Below, piece after piece: positions 49,481 to 59,199 of a DNA stretch of 64,000 nucleotides. The DNA comes from Shewanella polaris (GTDB lineage: Bacteria; Pseudomonadota; Gammaproteobacteria; Enterobacterales; Shewanellaceae): contig NZ_CP041036.1 in NCBI RefSeq assembly GCF_006385555.1, positions 496,001-560,000 of the forward strand, read 5' to 3'. Made by a program: the position numbers and the translations under genes. The notes below the pieces were generated by a model, which was not told the origin of the DNA, did no database searches, and saw only the letters and a program-made list of their open reading frames with translations. The first letter of the stretch is position 1; each line of letters opens with the position of its first letter.

Positions 49481-52400
49481 ATGTTGTTTAATCATAAGAT
49501 GAGTCGTCTCGCGCTAGCGACATGTTTTGCTATGGGAATTGCTTTACCAGCAATGGCGGCTGATACCGCATCTGATATCCGAGGTCATATTGTTGGGCCT
49601 GCGGGTAATGCCGTTACCGATGCAAAAATTACTATTATCCACCAACCAACAGGCACAGTTACTGAAGTGCCAGTAAGTGCTTCGGGTCAATTTACCGCTC
49701 GAGGATTACGTGTTGGCGGTCCTTACATTATTAAAGTCGACTCTGATGCATTTGCAGATACCGAGGAAGGTAATGTATACCTTGGATTGGGCGAAACATT
49801 CCGTTTTAACCGGACGCTAGAAAATGTGACCAATATGGAACGTGTTGGCGTCGTTGGCAGTGCAATTTTTCACCGCAGCGCTGGCGGTAACAGTGATTTT
49901 GGTGAGCAAGATATCGCTAACGCGCCCGGTATTAACCGTGATTTAAAAGATGTGTTGCGCCAAAACCCAATGGCGGTTGTGGGTACAGATGGTATTTCAA
50001 TGAGCGTGGCGGGCATGAACCCACGGTTTAACACTTTTGTTGTAGATGGTATTTCTCAAAACGATGATTTTGGACTTAATTCAAATGGCTATCCAACTCA
50101 GCGTTCACCTATTTCTATTGATGCAGTAGAGAGTGTTGCGCTTAATGTATCACCTTATTCTGCTCGCAGTGGTGGTTTTACCGGTGCACAAATTAATGCG
50201 GTAACTAAGTCGGGTACCAATGATTTATCCGGTACCGTTTTTTGGGAAACTACCAATGACAGCATGGCGGGTGATGGTAAAGATCAAGACACTGGCGAAT
50301 CATTAACCCAAGATTTTGAAGAAACCACATTTGGTGGAACAGTTGGCTTTCCTTTAATTAAAGATACGTTATTTTTCTTTGGTTCATATGAGAATTTTGA
50401 TGCGCCAAAGTCGGCAGAATGGGGACCACAAGGCGGCGGTTTTGCCAATGAGTCAGATATAACGTCAGAAGAACTTACTCAGGTTCAACAAATCGCTCAG
50501 TCTGTTTATGGTCTTGAAAGCATTGGCGGTTATACCACCTCACCACAAGAAAAAGATGAAAAGATCTTAGCTAAAATAGATTGGAACATTAATGACCAAC
50601 ATCGTGCCAGTTTTACTTACCAATCGACCATAGGTAATTTAACTAACAACATGTCATCGAGTGATTCGTCATTAAAATTATCAAGTACTTGGTATGACAA
50701 AGAAGAAACCTTAGAGACTTACGCAGCAAATTTATACAGCGATTGGACTGACGATTTTAGTACAGAAATCAAAATTGCTTACAAAGATACGACCACTAAA
50801 TCGAAAACAATTGATGATTTAGGCATTGGTATGGTGACAGTGCAAACCTACGAAGATTCAGGTGACAACATAATTTTTGGCACCGATAGATCTCGCCAAG
50901 CAAATGAATTAAATAATCAAAATCTTGAGCTACGCTTTGTAGGTGACTACTATTTAGGTGACCATGATATTGGCTTTGGTGTGCAATATAATAGCGTTGA
51001 AGTATTTAACTTGTTTGCTCAAGATGTACTGGGTACTTGGGAGTTTGATTCTATTGACGACTTTGAAAATGGCGCGGTAGGTGATTTTAATTATCAAAAT
51101 GCCATTTCTGCTAATGTGAATGATTTAAGTGCTAGTTATAACATGGACACTTTAGCGTTGTTTGTTGAAGATTCATGGGATATTACTGAAGATTTAGAGC
51201 TTACGTTCGGCATGCGTTATGAAACAATTAGTATGTCTGACGCACCTACGTTAAATGATAATTTTGTTAGTCGATATGGATTTTCTAACAACGAAACCTT
51301 AGATGGCCAAGATATTTGGTTACCGCGTGTGGGACTTAAATATTTATTAAGCGATGATGTGACCTTATACGGTGGTGTGGGTCGATACAGTGGTGGTTCT
51401 CCGTCAGTATGGATTTCAAATAGTTTTTCAAATGATGGCAATAGCTTATTAAGTTATAACGAAGGTTGGAATGACACTTGGGGAACGCCTGATTTTGCTA
51501 ATGTTCCAACTGAGGCTCAAACGGGTTTAGTGGGTGGTGATGGTAACGTCAATGCTATTGATCCTAACTTTGAATTACCTTCTGACTGGCGTGCAAGTAT
51601 TGGTTTTGACAGTACGTGGGATTTAGGTGCCTTAGGTGATGATTGGTTTGTAGGCGGTGAATTTTTATATATCCAAAAAGAAAATGACTTAGCGTGGGTT
51701 GACTTAGCCCGTCGCGAAGTCAATGTTGATGGTACTGGGCGTGTTGTGTATGAAACATGGGACCCATTAGCTAATAATGGTGCTGGCGGTAATACTGAAC
51801 GTTATGACCTAATGTTAACCAATGCTGAAGATGATGGTTCAAGTAAAACATTGAGCTTCTCTATTGCTAAAGAGTGGGATATGGGCCTTAGCATGCGTGC
51901 TGGTTATGCTTATAACTCAGTTAAAGAAGGCAACCAAGGTTCATCTTCTACAGCAACATCTAACTACCAATATACTCCAGTGCAATACGATCGTAATGGC
52001 ACAACCATGGGAACTGGGTATTATGAAACACCACATCGTTTCACGTTCAGCTTAGGTTATGACGTGGAATTTGTAGCAGGTTACAACTCAAGCTTTAATT
52101 TATTCTATGAGGCGAGAGAAGGTAGTCCAGTAACATGGGCACTAGGTTCATATCGTGATGGTAATTTAGGTGACCAAAGCTATTTTTCTAGTTCATCATA
52201 TTACTTACCTTATATTCCAACAGGGGCTGATGATGCCAATGTCGAGTATGCTGGTGGATTGACTTATGAGGAATTTAAAGCGGCCATTGATGAAATTGGT
52301 TTAAGTGAATATGCAGGAAGTATTGCTCCCAAAGGTACTGACAACCAACCATGGATCCACCAGTTGGACTTCCGTTTTACTCAAGAATTACCAGGGTTTA

Positions 52401-52654
52401 CTGATGAGCATAAAGGTATTTTATACTTTGATATCAAAAATGTGCTTAACCTAGTGAATGATGATTGGGGCGTGGTTGAATACCAAAGCTACAATACGGC
52501 TAAATTGGTTGATCATGACTATAATGCTGATACTGGTGTTTATACATATTCAGTACCCTATGGTCAAGATGGTATCGAAACCAGTAATCACAACACTTAT
52601 GATATCAATCAGTCTGCTTGGCAACTTAAAGTAGGTGTGAAGTACAAGTTTTAA
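49481..52654 (+). CDS. TonB-dependent receptor, Oar-like
   Basis: 1057 residues. Signal peptide 1-26 ends MAAD. Residues 30-110 form a carboxypeptidase-regulatory-like beta-sandwich (DIRGHIVGPAGNAVTDAKITI), followed by the plug (about 130-250, with SGGFTGAQINAVTKSGTN) and a large beta-barrel ending in WQLKVGVKYKF with a C-terminal Phe. Oar-like receptors import large substrates or attach to the surface; the ligand is unknown. There are no siderophore genes beside it. It has a strong terminator and stands alone, with a roughly 285-bp upstream region shared with the nuclease gene. Confidence 0.9.
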   Translation: MLFNHKMSRLALATCFAMGIALPAMAADTASDIRGHIVGPAGNAVTDAKITIIHQPTGTVTEVPVSASGQFTARGLRVGGPYIIKVDSDAFADTEEGNVYLGLGETFRFNRTLENVTNMERVGVVGSAIFHRSAGGNSDFGEQDIANAPGINRDLKDVLRQNPMAVVGTDGISMSVAGMNPRFNTFVVDGISQNDDFGLNSNGYPTQRSPISIDAVESVALNVSPYSARSGGFTGAQINAVTKSGTNDLSGTVFWETTNDSMAGDGKDQDTGESLTQDFEETTFGGTVGFPLIKDTLFFFGSYENFDAPKSAEWGPQGGGFANESDITSEELTQVQQIAQSVYGLESIGGYTTSPQEKDEKILAKIDWNINDQHRASFTYQSTIGNLTNNMSSSDSSLKLSSTWYDKEETLETYAANLYSDWTDDFSTEIKIAYKDTTTKSKTIDDLGIGMVTVQTYEDSGDNIIFGTDRSRQANELNNQNLELRFVGDYYLGDHDIGFGVQYNSVEVFNLFAQDVLGTWEFDSIDDFENGAVGDFNYQNAISANVNDLSASYNMDTLALFVEDSWDITEDLELTFGMRYETISMSDAPTLNDNFVSRYGFSNNETLDGQDIWLPRVGLKYLLSDDVTLYGGVGRYSGGSPSVWISNSFSNDGNSLLSYNEGWNDTWGTPDFANVPTEAQTGLVGGDGNVNAIDPNFELPSDWRASIGFDSTWDLGALGDDWFVGGEFLYIQKENDLAWVDLARREVNVDGTGRVVYETWDPLANNGAGGNTERYDLMLTNAEDDGSSKTLSFSIAKEWDMGLSMRAGYAYNSVKEGNQGSSSTATSNYQYTPVQYDRNGTTMGTGYYETPHRFTFSLGYDVEFVAGYNSSFNLFYEAREGSPVTWALGSYRDGNLGDQSYFSSSSYYLPYIPTGADDANVEYAGGLTYEEFKAAIDEIGLSEYAGSIAPKGTDNQPWIHQLDFRFTQELPGFTDEHKGILYFDIKNVLNLVNDDWGVVEYQSYNTAKLVDHDYNADTGVYTYSVPYGQDGIETSNHNTYDINQSAWQLKVGVKYKF

Positions 52655-52691
52655 TATTGGTTAATTAATCACTGTTGAATGGTGTACGAAC

Positions 52692-52721
52692 AAAAATACC
52701 GAGCAAATGCTCGGTATTTTT
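52692..52721 (+). terminator. Terminator of the TonB-dependent receptor gene
   Basis: aaaaataccgagc and gctcggtattttt form a 13-bp stem around aaat with a T-run, 37 bp after the stop. Confidence 0.9.
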
Positions 52722-52786
52722 ATGTTGCTATAATGTGTAAATGAAGCTTTTTATAAATAAATATCTTTATAAAAACTATTTATGAA

Positions 52787-52909
52787 CTACTTGATATTAC
52801 TAGCAATATTTTCAGGAACATGTTTAGCGTGCTTGGCTGCACGTTTCTCTTTTAAAGACATTGCCGGTTTCTTCTTCGCTTCTTTTGAATTATTACGTTC
52901 TTTGCTCAT
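52787..52909 (-). CDS. Small basic protein, 40 residues
   Basis: A 40-codon frame from the ATG at 52909 with AGGAG 8 bases upstream. It starts MSKERNNSKEAKKKPAMSL and contains an uninterrupted Lys/Arg/Ala-rich stretch (about 16-30), with 15 basic residues in all and no hydrophobic segment. A charged, probably helical protein that may bind RNA, DNA or ribosomes. It sits alone between the receptor and the LysR gene. I do not recognise a named family. The strong ribosome site is the main support. Confidence 0.65.
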   Translation of the reverse strand: MSKERNNSKEAKKKPAMSLKEKRAAKHAKHVPENIASNIK

Positions 52910-53178
52910 TTGTATTACTCCTAGTATGCATAATGCGTAACTAACTTAATGAAATTCTTGTTATCAGTACCAAATGTGCTTATTAATCAGTCACCTGATA
53001 CTCACTTAGAATTTGAACAATTTATTGAACCAAACTTATCATTGATATTGCGAATACTGGGGTGAAATAACCTATCCAGAAGATGAACATTAATCACCCG
53101 ACACATTTGATAATAGCACCTAGTTAGTTAAAAATAGCTATATATCCTATAGATTATTTTATGCTTAAAAACGTTTTT

Positions 53179-54117
53179 TTAATTATGAGATTTGCGAGTC
53201 ACAAAATCTGGAACCTCAAGCACTCCTTCATTCCAACGATCAAACAATGCAGTATATAAAAACTCTACAAAAACGCGGTATTTTCTAGGTAAATATACTC
53301 GTTGAGGAAAACTCAATGTTACTTTAGTTTGCATCATTGGGAAGTCTTCCAAAATTGGCACTAGTTGTTGATTAGCTATGGCTTCTTGTGCAATAAATAC
53401 TGGTACGGCCGTAATGCCTAATCCTTCAATAGCGGCTTCTCTGGCAAAAGTGACATTATTGACTTTAAGCTGTGCGGGCGGATCAAGGTCAAGCCAATGA
53501 GTTCCATCAAAAATACGCCAACCGCCATCTATATGGGCGGATTGTAATTTTATTGCTGTGTGGTGTATTAAATCTTGTGGAACCAATGGCGTGCCATGTT
53601 TCTGTAGGTAATTCGGGCTTGCCATCAATACTCGACTGGCCGTAACAAGTGAATAACTTTGCAACCTTGAGTCTTGTTGCTCAGTAATTTGAAACAGAAA
53701 ATCGACCCCTTCTTCAATTACATCTACCTTTCGATTTGTCAGTTCAGCATCAATGGTAATGTTGGGGTAAGCCGCCAGAAACCGAGCAAAAATACGACCT
53801 AAAAATAATTGGCCTAACTCGATAGGACAAATCACTTTTAAATTGCCTTTAATGTCTTGTTGGCTAGCGCTGAGAAGATCTTGAGCATTTTGTAAATCTT
53901 GCAAAATTTTATTGATGCGATGGTAATAACTCGACCCAGCTTCAGTGAGCTTTAACGCCCTTGTCGTTCGAAACAACAGCTGTACACCAGCATCGGCTTC
54001 TAAGTCTGCCACCTTACGGCTTACCGTCGCTTTGGTTATCCCAAGTGCTTTAGCTGCACCAGTAAAGCTGCCTTGCTCTACAACTTGCGAGAATATTTGA
54101 ACACGATTGAGATCCAT
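53179..54117 (-). CDS. LysR-family transcriptional regulator
   Basis: 312 residues. The N-terminal winged helix is MDLNRVQIFSQVVEQGSFTGAAKALGITKATVSRKVADLE; the substrate-binding domain follows from about residue 90 (GNLKVICPIELG) with the usual REAAIEGLGITAVPVF segment. It is divergently transcribed from the emrAB-type operon with a 96-bp shared promoter region, the standard arrangement for a LysR regulator that controls its neighbours. The region contains repeated GGAACAGTAG/GAAACAGTAG motifs that may be its binding sites. The inducer is unknown. Confidence 0.92.
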   Translation of the reverse strand: MDLNRVQIFSQVVEQGSFTGAAKALGITKATVSRKVADLEADAGVQLLFRTTRALKLTEAGSSYYHRINKILQDLQNAQDLLSASQQDIKGNLKVICPIELGQLFLGRIFARFLAAYPNITIDAELTNRKVDVIEEGVDFLFQITEQQDSRLQSYSLVTASRVLMASPNYLQKHGTPLVPQDLIHHTAIKLQSAHIDGGWRIFDGTHWLDLDPPAQLKVNNVTFAREAAIEGLGITAVPVFIAQEAIANQQLVPILEDFPMMQTKVTLSFPQRVYLPRKYRVFVEFLYTALFDRWNEGVLEVPDFVTRKSHN

Positions 54118-54127
54118 ATTGTTACAC

Positions 54128-54186
54128 CTGTGGAACAGTAGGTTGAATTTTTACTATCTAATAAAGTAGAGGAAACAGTAGTAAAC
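54128..54186. promoter_or_regulatory. Divergent promoter region with repeated GAACAGTAG motifs
   Basis: tggaacagtagg (54131-54142) and ggaaacagtagt (54171-54182) are near-direct repeats 40 bp apart between the LysR gene and emrA. Their number, spacing and position suit recognition sites for the LysR regulator. Confidence 0.45.
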
Positions 54187-54213
54187 TAGAGCAGAATAAA
54201 TTAGGAGTCAAAC

Positions 54214-55308
54214 ATGTCTATCAATAAGCGGTTAGTGTTAGTACCAAGTATTATTTTAGCGTTAGTTGTTGCAGGCGTTTATTGGTGGTCACAAGTTCGT
54301 TATATCGAGTCAACGGATAACGCCTATGTTGAGACAGACATTTCTAACATTAGTGTCAAAGTACCAGGCTATATTGTGCAGTCTACTGTGGTTGATAATC
54401 AGCATGTCAATGCAGGTGAATTATTAGCACAGCTGGAAGACAGCCAGTTTGTCGCCAAGCTAGCACAAAGCCAAGCGGTGCTAGCCAGCTCGAAAGCTAA
54501 CTTACAAACTCTGGCAGCTAAAGTTGATTTGCAACAAGCATTAATTAACCAAGCTAAGGCAGCTGTTGTGGCATCTCAGTCTGAACAATTAATTGCCAAA
54601 CAGCAACTTGCGCGTTCACAAAAGCTAAAAGCCAGTAATTACAGCTCGCAAAATGATGTGGATCAACTGCAAGCCAACTTTGACTCGGCTTCTGCTCATG
54701 TAGACGAAGCGCAAGCTGCACTTGTGGCGAAGCAGCGTGAATTGTCGGTATTTAATGCACAGTTGTTGGAAGTTCATGCTGATGTTGATCAAGCCAAAGC
54801 CAGTGTAGAGCTGGCTAATATTCAGTTAGCTGATACACGTATTACGGCACCATTTTCCGGCATTATTGGTAAACGTGGTGCCTTAGTGGGCCAATATGTA
54901 CAGCCAGGACAAGCCCTGTTCAGTTTAGTACCAGACTCACAAGTGTGGATAACGGCTAACTTTAAAGAAACTCAAATAGAGCATATGCAACCTGGTCAAC
55001 ATGTAAAAGTTAGTTTAGATGCTTATCCTGATGATATTTTTAATGGTTTTATTGACAGTTTAGCACCTGCGTCAGGTTCTAAATTTAGTTTGTTACCCAC
55101 TGAGAATGCTACCGGTAATTTCACTAAAATTGTTCAGCGTATTCCGGTCCGTATTCGTCTTGAGCGCGATCAACCATTATCAACTGTTGGGCGTATTTTG
55201 CCTGGATTAAGTGCCGTGGTTAAAGTTGATACTGAATCTGCGACCCAATCACACGCACTAGCTAAGTCATCAGTTGGCCAGCAAGCACCTGTGACAGCAG
55301 GACACTAA
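54214..55308 (+). CDS. Membrane fusion protein of EmrA/HlyD type
   Basis: 364 residues. A short cytoplasmic N-terminus and one transmembrane helix (about 7-26) precede the biotinyl-lipoyl half (STDNAYVETDISNISVKVPGYI), a long coiled-coil hairpin (about 85-200, Gln/Ala-rich), the second lipoyl half (TRITAPFSGIIGKRGALVGQYVQPGQALFSLVP) and a beta-barrel domain. The protein links an inner-membrane exporter to an outer-membrane channel. It precedes the EmrB-type gene by 1 bp, with TTAGGAG before the ATG. The drug spectrum is unknown. Confidence 0.92.
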   Translation: MSINKRLVLVPSIILALVVAGVYWWSQVRYIESTDNAYVETDISNISVKVPGYIVQSTVVDNQHVNAGELLAQLEDSQFVAKLAQSQAVLASSKANLQTLAAKVDLQQALINQAKAAVVASQSEQLIAKQQLARSQKLKASNYSSQNDVDQLQANFDSASAHVDEAQAALVAKQRELSVFNAQLLEVHADVDQAKASVELANIQLADTRITAPFSGIIGKRGALVGQYVQPGQALFSLVPDSQVWITANFKETQIEHMQPGQHVKVSLDAYPDDIFNGFIDSLAPASGSKFSLLPTENATGNFTKIVQRIPVRIRLERDQPLSTVGRILPGLSAVVKVDTESATQSHALAKSSVGQQAPVTAGH

Positions 55309-55309
55309 T

Positions 55310-56941
55310 ATGAGCCAGTCAGCTGCAGAGGTAAATACTTCTGAAGTTCATCCTAATAATACCTTAGATAACAAACCGACAGGTTATCAGCGGGGAAGTT
55401 TTCGATCTTGGGTAGCGGTTATTGGTGGATTAATTGGTGCGTTTATGGCGATTTTGGATATTCAAATCACCAACGCGTCGATGAAAGAGATTCAGGGCAG
55501 CTTGGGGGCGACGCTAGAAGAAAGTAGTTGGATTGCCACGGCTTATTTAGTGGCTGAAATGATCGCTATCCCGCTCTCAGGTTGGTTGAGTACAGGATTA
55601 TCTACTCGTCGTTATTTACTGTGGACCACAGCAGCTTTTATTGTCGCGTCGGTATTATGTTCAATGTCCTGGAACCTTGAATCGATGATCGCTTTTCGGG
55701 CTTTGCAAGGGTTCTTTGGCGGGGCATTAATTCCATTGGCATTTAGACTGATCCTTGAGTTTTTACCTGACAATAAGCGCGCCATGGGGATGGCATTGTT
55801 TGGGGTGACGGCCACATTTGCACCGTCTATTGGCCCAACATTAGGAGGCTGGCTTACCGAACAATTTAGCTGGCATTATTTATTCTACATCAATGTTCCG
55901 CCAGGTTTATTAGTGATGGCGATGTTGGCTTATGGTTTAGAGCGCCAATCGATTATTTGGGATAAGTTAAGAGATGCCGATTACTCTGGCATTGTCACCA
56001 TGGCATTGGGCATGGGCTGTTTAGAAGTCGTGTTAGAAGAGGGCAACCGTAAAGACTGGTTTGGCTCTGATCTTATTCGCAATCTCGCCATAATTGCCGC
56101 GATTAATATCAGTTTATTTATTTGGATCCAGTTACGTAAAGCGCAGCCATTAGTGAATATCCGTTTGCTTGCTCAGCGCGACTTTGCGTTGTCCACAGTG
56201 GCTTACTTTTTATTGGGTATGGCCCTATTTGGTGCCATTTACATGATCCCGCTGTACTTATCCCAAATTCATGATTATACGCCGTTAGAAATTGGCAAAG
56301 TGATTATGTGGATGGGCTTTCCGCAGTTATTAGTGCTGCCATTTGTGCCAAAATTAATGCAAAAATTTGATCCGCGCTATTTGGCAGCGCTGGGTTTTGC
56401 GTTATTTGCGACGAGCTATTATATGAATAGCCATATGACTATTGATTACGCTGGCGATCAAATGATTACCTCGCAAATTGTGCGTGCTTTAGGGCAACCG
56501 TTTATTTTGGTTCCTATTGGAATTTTAGCAACAATGCACCTTAAACCGCACGAAAATGCCTCTGCTTCGACGGTATTGAATGTGATGCGTAATTTAGGTG
56601 GGGCGTTTGGTATCGCGATGGTGGCGACGTTAACTGATAACCTTGCGAGAGGGCATCTGGCGCATATTAAAGAGACTTTACCGGCCGTTAGTTCACAAGC
56701 GTATAATTATATAGAACATACCAGTTCTATATTGCAAATTGCGGGTTCTGATGCGGTGAGTGCTAATGCTCAAGCTTATGCCTTGCTTGCTAAAAATATG
56801 TCACAACAAGCGTATATTCAAGCCTACAATGACGTGTTTTTTATCATGGCGTGTTTTCTTTTCACTGCTGTCATCGCGGTTTTGTTTATCCGAAAACCAC
56901 CCGAAAAAAACCCATCTGATGAACCAAATGAAGTACATTAA
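55310..56941 (+). CDS. EmrB-type DHA2 multidrug efflux MFS transporter
   Basis: 543 residues with about 14 hydrophobic helices, the DHA2 count. Visible motifs are LDIQITNASMKEIQGSLG at helix 1 (with the conserved Asp and Asn), WIATAYLVAEMIAIPLSGWLS, and GGWLTEQFSWHYLFYINVPPG (motif C/D region). It exports hydrophobic compounds driven by protons together with the EmrA-type protein. It is the second gene of the operon under presumed control of the divergent LysR regulator. The symbol is left blank because several emrB-like paralogues are usual. Confidence 0.93.
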   Translation: MSQSAAEVNTSEVHPNNTLDNKPTGYQRGSFRSWVAVIGGLIGAFMAILDIQITNASMKEIQGSLGATLEESSWIATAYLVAEMIAIPLSGWLSTGLSTRRYLLWTTAAFIVASVLCSMSWNLESMIAFRALQGFFGGALIPLAFRLILEFLPDNKRAMGMALFGVTATFAPSIGPTLGGWLTEQFSWHYLFYINVPPGLLVMAMLAYGLERQSIIWDKLRDADYSGIVTMALGMGCLEVVLEEGNRKDWFGSDLIRNLAIIAAINISLFIWIQLRKAQPLVNIRLLAQRDFALSTVAYFLLGMALFGAIYMIPLYLSQIHDYTPLEIGKVIMWMGFPQLLVLPFVPKLMQKFDPRYLAALGFALFATSYYMNSHMTIDYAGDQMITSQIVRALGQPFILVPIGILATMHLKPHENASASTVLNVMRNLGGAFGIAMVATLTDNLARGHLAHIKETLPAVSSQAYNYIEHTSSILQIAGSDAVSANAQAYALLAKNMSQQAYIQAYNDVFFIMACFLFTAVIAVLFIRKPPEKNPSDEPNEVH

Positions 56942-56987
56942 TCATGTTAATATGGCTTGAGTTTGGCAGAAATAAATAAGGTTTTTG

Positions 56988-57461
56988 ATGACAGTACAAT
57001 GGTTAGACGTTGGTTTTTCTGAATTGACGCTTGAACAGCTTTACGGGTTATTACAATTGCGAGTCGATGTTTTTGTTGTGGAGCAAAATTGTCCATATTC
57101 TGAATTAGATGGAAAAGATAAACATCCGCAAACCAGGCACTTATTGGGTGTGAATGAACAGGGTGATATAGAGGCTTATAGCCGCGTGTTAGCGCCCGAT
57201 ATTAGTTACCCTCAAGCAAGTATTGGCCGTGTCGCTGTTACTAAATCGGCGCGAGGTCAGGGTGTTGCAAATCAATTAATGCAGCGAGCAATAGCAATTG
57301 CCAAACATCGCTGGCCTGAAGACCATATCCAAATTGGTGCTCAAGATTATTTACGTCATTTTTATCAACAGCTTGGATTTGTGGTTAATTCTGATGTGTA
57401 TCTCGAAGACGGAATTGAACATCTTGATATGCTGCTAATGTATAAAACTAAGGAAACATAA
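56988..57461 (+). CDS. ElaA-like GNAT acetyltransferase
   Basis: 157 residues from the ATG at 56988. The N-terminus reads LTLEQLYGLLQLRVDVFVVEQNCPYSELDG, the ElaA-family signature, followed by RHLLGV, SIGRVAVTKSARGQGVANQLM (acetyl-CoA loop) and HFYQQLGF. The acceptor is unknown for the family. It is the first gene of a two-gene unit: its TAA overlaps the ATG of the ABM-domain gene (TAATG). It follows emrB by 46 bp and might be cotranscribed with it. Confidence 0.88.
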   Translation: MTVQWLDVGFSELTLEQLYGLLQLRVDVFVVEQNCPYSELDGKDKHPQTRHLLGVNEQGDIEAYSRVLAPDISYPQASIGRVAVTKSARGQGVANQLMQRAIAIAKHRWPEDHIQIGAQDYLRHFYQQLGFVVNSDVYLEDGIEHLDMLLMYKTKET

Positions 57462-57778
57462 TGCCAGATTATACCATTAACACCCAACAGATTGTTTGCG
57501 TGGCCCAATTTGTGGCAAAAGCGGGCAAGCGTGATGCCTTAATTGCGGTGTTGGCAAGTTTAGTGCCCGATACCCGTTGTGAGCTAGGCTGTATTCGTTA
57601 TGAATTGAATGTCAGTATTGAAGACGATAATAAAGTCGCCTTTGTTGAAAAGTTTGCTAGCCGTGAGGCGTTCGATCAACATTGTGCTAAAGATGCTATT
57701 GCACATTATTTTCATAATGTCATGCCTGAGCTGGTTGAGTCGCACCATGTTGAAGTATTTAACCAGGTAATTGCTTAA
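57461..57778 (+). CDS. ABM-domain (YgiN-like) monooxygenase
   Basis: 105 residues. The single antibiotic-biosynthesis-monooxygenase (ABM) domain of the dimeric ferredoxin-like fold is seen in VCVAQFVAKAGKRDALIAVLASL, GCIRYELNVS and VFVEKFASREAFDQHCAKDAI. Proteins of this kind include quinol monooxygenases (YgiN) and small dismutase-like enzymes with no cofactor. It is translationally coupled with the ElaA-like acetyltransferase. The quinone link would fit the quinone-rich physiology of the organism, but is inferred. Confidence 0.85.
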   Translation: MPDYTINTQQIVCVAQFVAKAGKRDALIAVLASLVPDTRCELGCIRYELNVSIEDDNKVAFVEKFASREAFDQHCAKDAIAHYFHNVMPELVESHHVEVFNQVIA

Positions 57779-57811
57779 GCATTTTTGAGCAAATATACAC
57801 AGATGTTAATA

Positions 57812-58077
57812 ATACCAATCTCATTAAATATCTGGTCAGTTCAGAGTCACTCAGGTTTTTTAATTCAAGGCGCATTGATGTAGAAATGGTTGTTCCCTTT
57901 TAAATCGATGTAACACAGAAGTGGAATACCTGAGAGACTCCATTCTGGCGGGTTTCAAAGTCCTTTATCCTTCGTTAGATGCTTTCAAAATAGAATCACT
58001 ATTCGCTTCAATCATCTGCCTTGTCTACAGCACTTTGAACTCCCGCTGAAAGATCACATATTTAATAGGATTGGTAT
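57812..58077 (+). repeat. MITE-like repeat, copy A
   Basis: 266 bp bounded by terminal inverted repeats: the left end ataccaatctcattaaatat matches the reversed right end in 22 of 26 positions. Inner arms gagtcactcaggt and acctgagagactc form a second hairpin, and the actcccgctgaa motif lies before the right end. The interior lacks the longer insert seen in the 62.4-kb copy. No open reading frame of note. Confidence 0.75.
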
Positions 58078-58091
58078 AAGATAATAAATAC

Positions 58092-58123
58092 AAAAATGCC
58101 AGTCTACATAGACTGGCATTTTT
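58092..58123. terminator. Bidirectional terminator at the porin gene end
   Basis: aaaaatgccagtc and gactggcattttt form a perfect 13-bp stem around tacata, with A- and T-runs on both sides. It terminates the porin transcript from the right and anything from the left. Confidence 0.9.
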
Positions 58124-58164
58124 TATTCATTTATGGTGTTTAGCCGAAGCTTATACCAGAATGA

Positions 58165-59199
58165 TTAGAAGTCGTAACGTGCGCCAACAGTGAAGATGTT
58201 GTCATCTTCTAAATCAACTTTCGCTAATCCAACTTTATGGTCGCCTTCATACATCGCATAGTGGCCATAAACTAATGTTGACTTAGATACACGGTAATCA
58301 GCACCTACAGTAATTTGGGTAACATTAATATCAGTACCATATTCGGCAACGCTGTTTGTAAAGTACTTACCAAATCCAGCTTCATCTTGACCGTATTCAG
58401 CTTTTAAGTTTACGCCGTTAAGGTCGTAAGCTACGTTAACGAAGAAAGAATTACCTTCTCTATAATCTTCGTCATTTACTTGGCTTTCAGTGTTTTGGAA
58501 TAAACCGCCTACTTTAAAGTCACCAAATTTAGCTTGTGCAACACCACGATAAGAATCTGTTCCATTAATGGTGTTGTAGCCAGCAGCTAAATAATAGTTG
58601 TGCGCTTTGAATTTTTTATCACCAATTGTAGCACTTAATGCATATTGGTCTTCGTCTGAACCTTCGTAGTTGTCATCCATTAAATACGTTGCATTTAATG
58701 TCACTAAACCACCAAGCATTGGAGAGTAGTACCAAACGCCATCAGCTACACGATCTTGGTCATCAACTAAACGGTCCATATCGGCATTCGTGTTACCGAA
58801 TAAATCAACACCACCTTCAGTTTGTTTAAATACAGTGTCGTTACGACCCACTAATACTGTACCTGCATCAGATTTCAAACCTAAGAATGTGTTACGTGCT
58901 TTAAATACCACATCATCACCACTCTTATCTTTAGTTTGAGTAGTGTTTTCAACTTGGAATTCCATTTGGTATAAAAGCTCAATACCGTTGCTGATTTTTT
59001 CACTACCTTTCACACCTAAGTTAGAAAAGTTGCTTTCTAATACAGTACCGTCTTTACCGTTTTGAGTCGTAGCGCCTTCATCAGAGTTAGATACTGATAA
59101 ATCTAAACGACCATAGAAACTTGGGCCTTCAGCAAGTGTAGCGAAAGAAACTAATGTAAGTACAGATGCTACCGATGCAGAGATTAATGTCTTTTTCAT
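58165..59199 (-). CDS. General porin, Gram-negative outer membrane
   Basis: 344 residues. Signal peptide 1-23 ends TLAE, then GPSFYGRLDLSVS begins the barrel. It has about 16 amphipathic strands with alternating polar and hydrophobic residues and ends in FTVGARYDF, with the C-terminal Phe needed for BAM assembly. Loop 3 is represented around residues 105-125 (FKQTEGGVDLFGNT). It lets small hydrophilic solutes cross the outer membrane. It is a single gene with a long 5' region and a strong terminator. Preference for cations or anions is not predictable. Confidence 0.9.
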   Translation of the reverse strand: MKKTLISASVASVLTLVSFATLAEGPSFYGRLDLSVSNSDEGATTQNGKDGTVLESNFSNLGVKGSEKISNGIELLYQMEFQVENTTQTKDKSGDDVVFKARNTFLGLKSDAGTVLVGRNDTVFKQTEGGVDLFGNTNADMDRLVDDQDRVADGVWYYSPMLGGLVTLNATYLMDDNYEGSDEDQYALSATIGDKKFKAHNYYLAAGYNTINGTDSYRGVAQAKFGDFKVGGLFQNTESQVNDEDYREGNSFFVNVAYDLNGVNLKAEYGQDEAGFGKYFTNSVAEYGTDINVTQITVGADYRVSKSTLVYGHYAMYEGDHKVGLAKVDLEDDNIFTVGARYDF

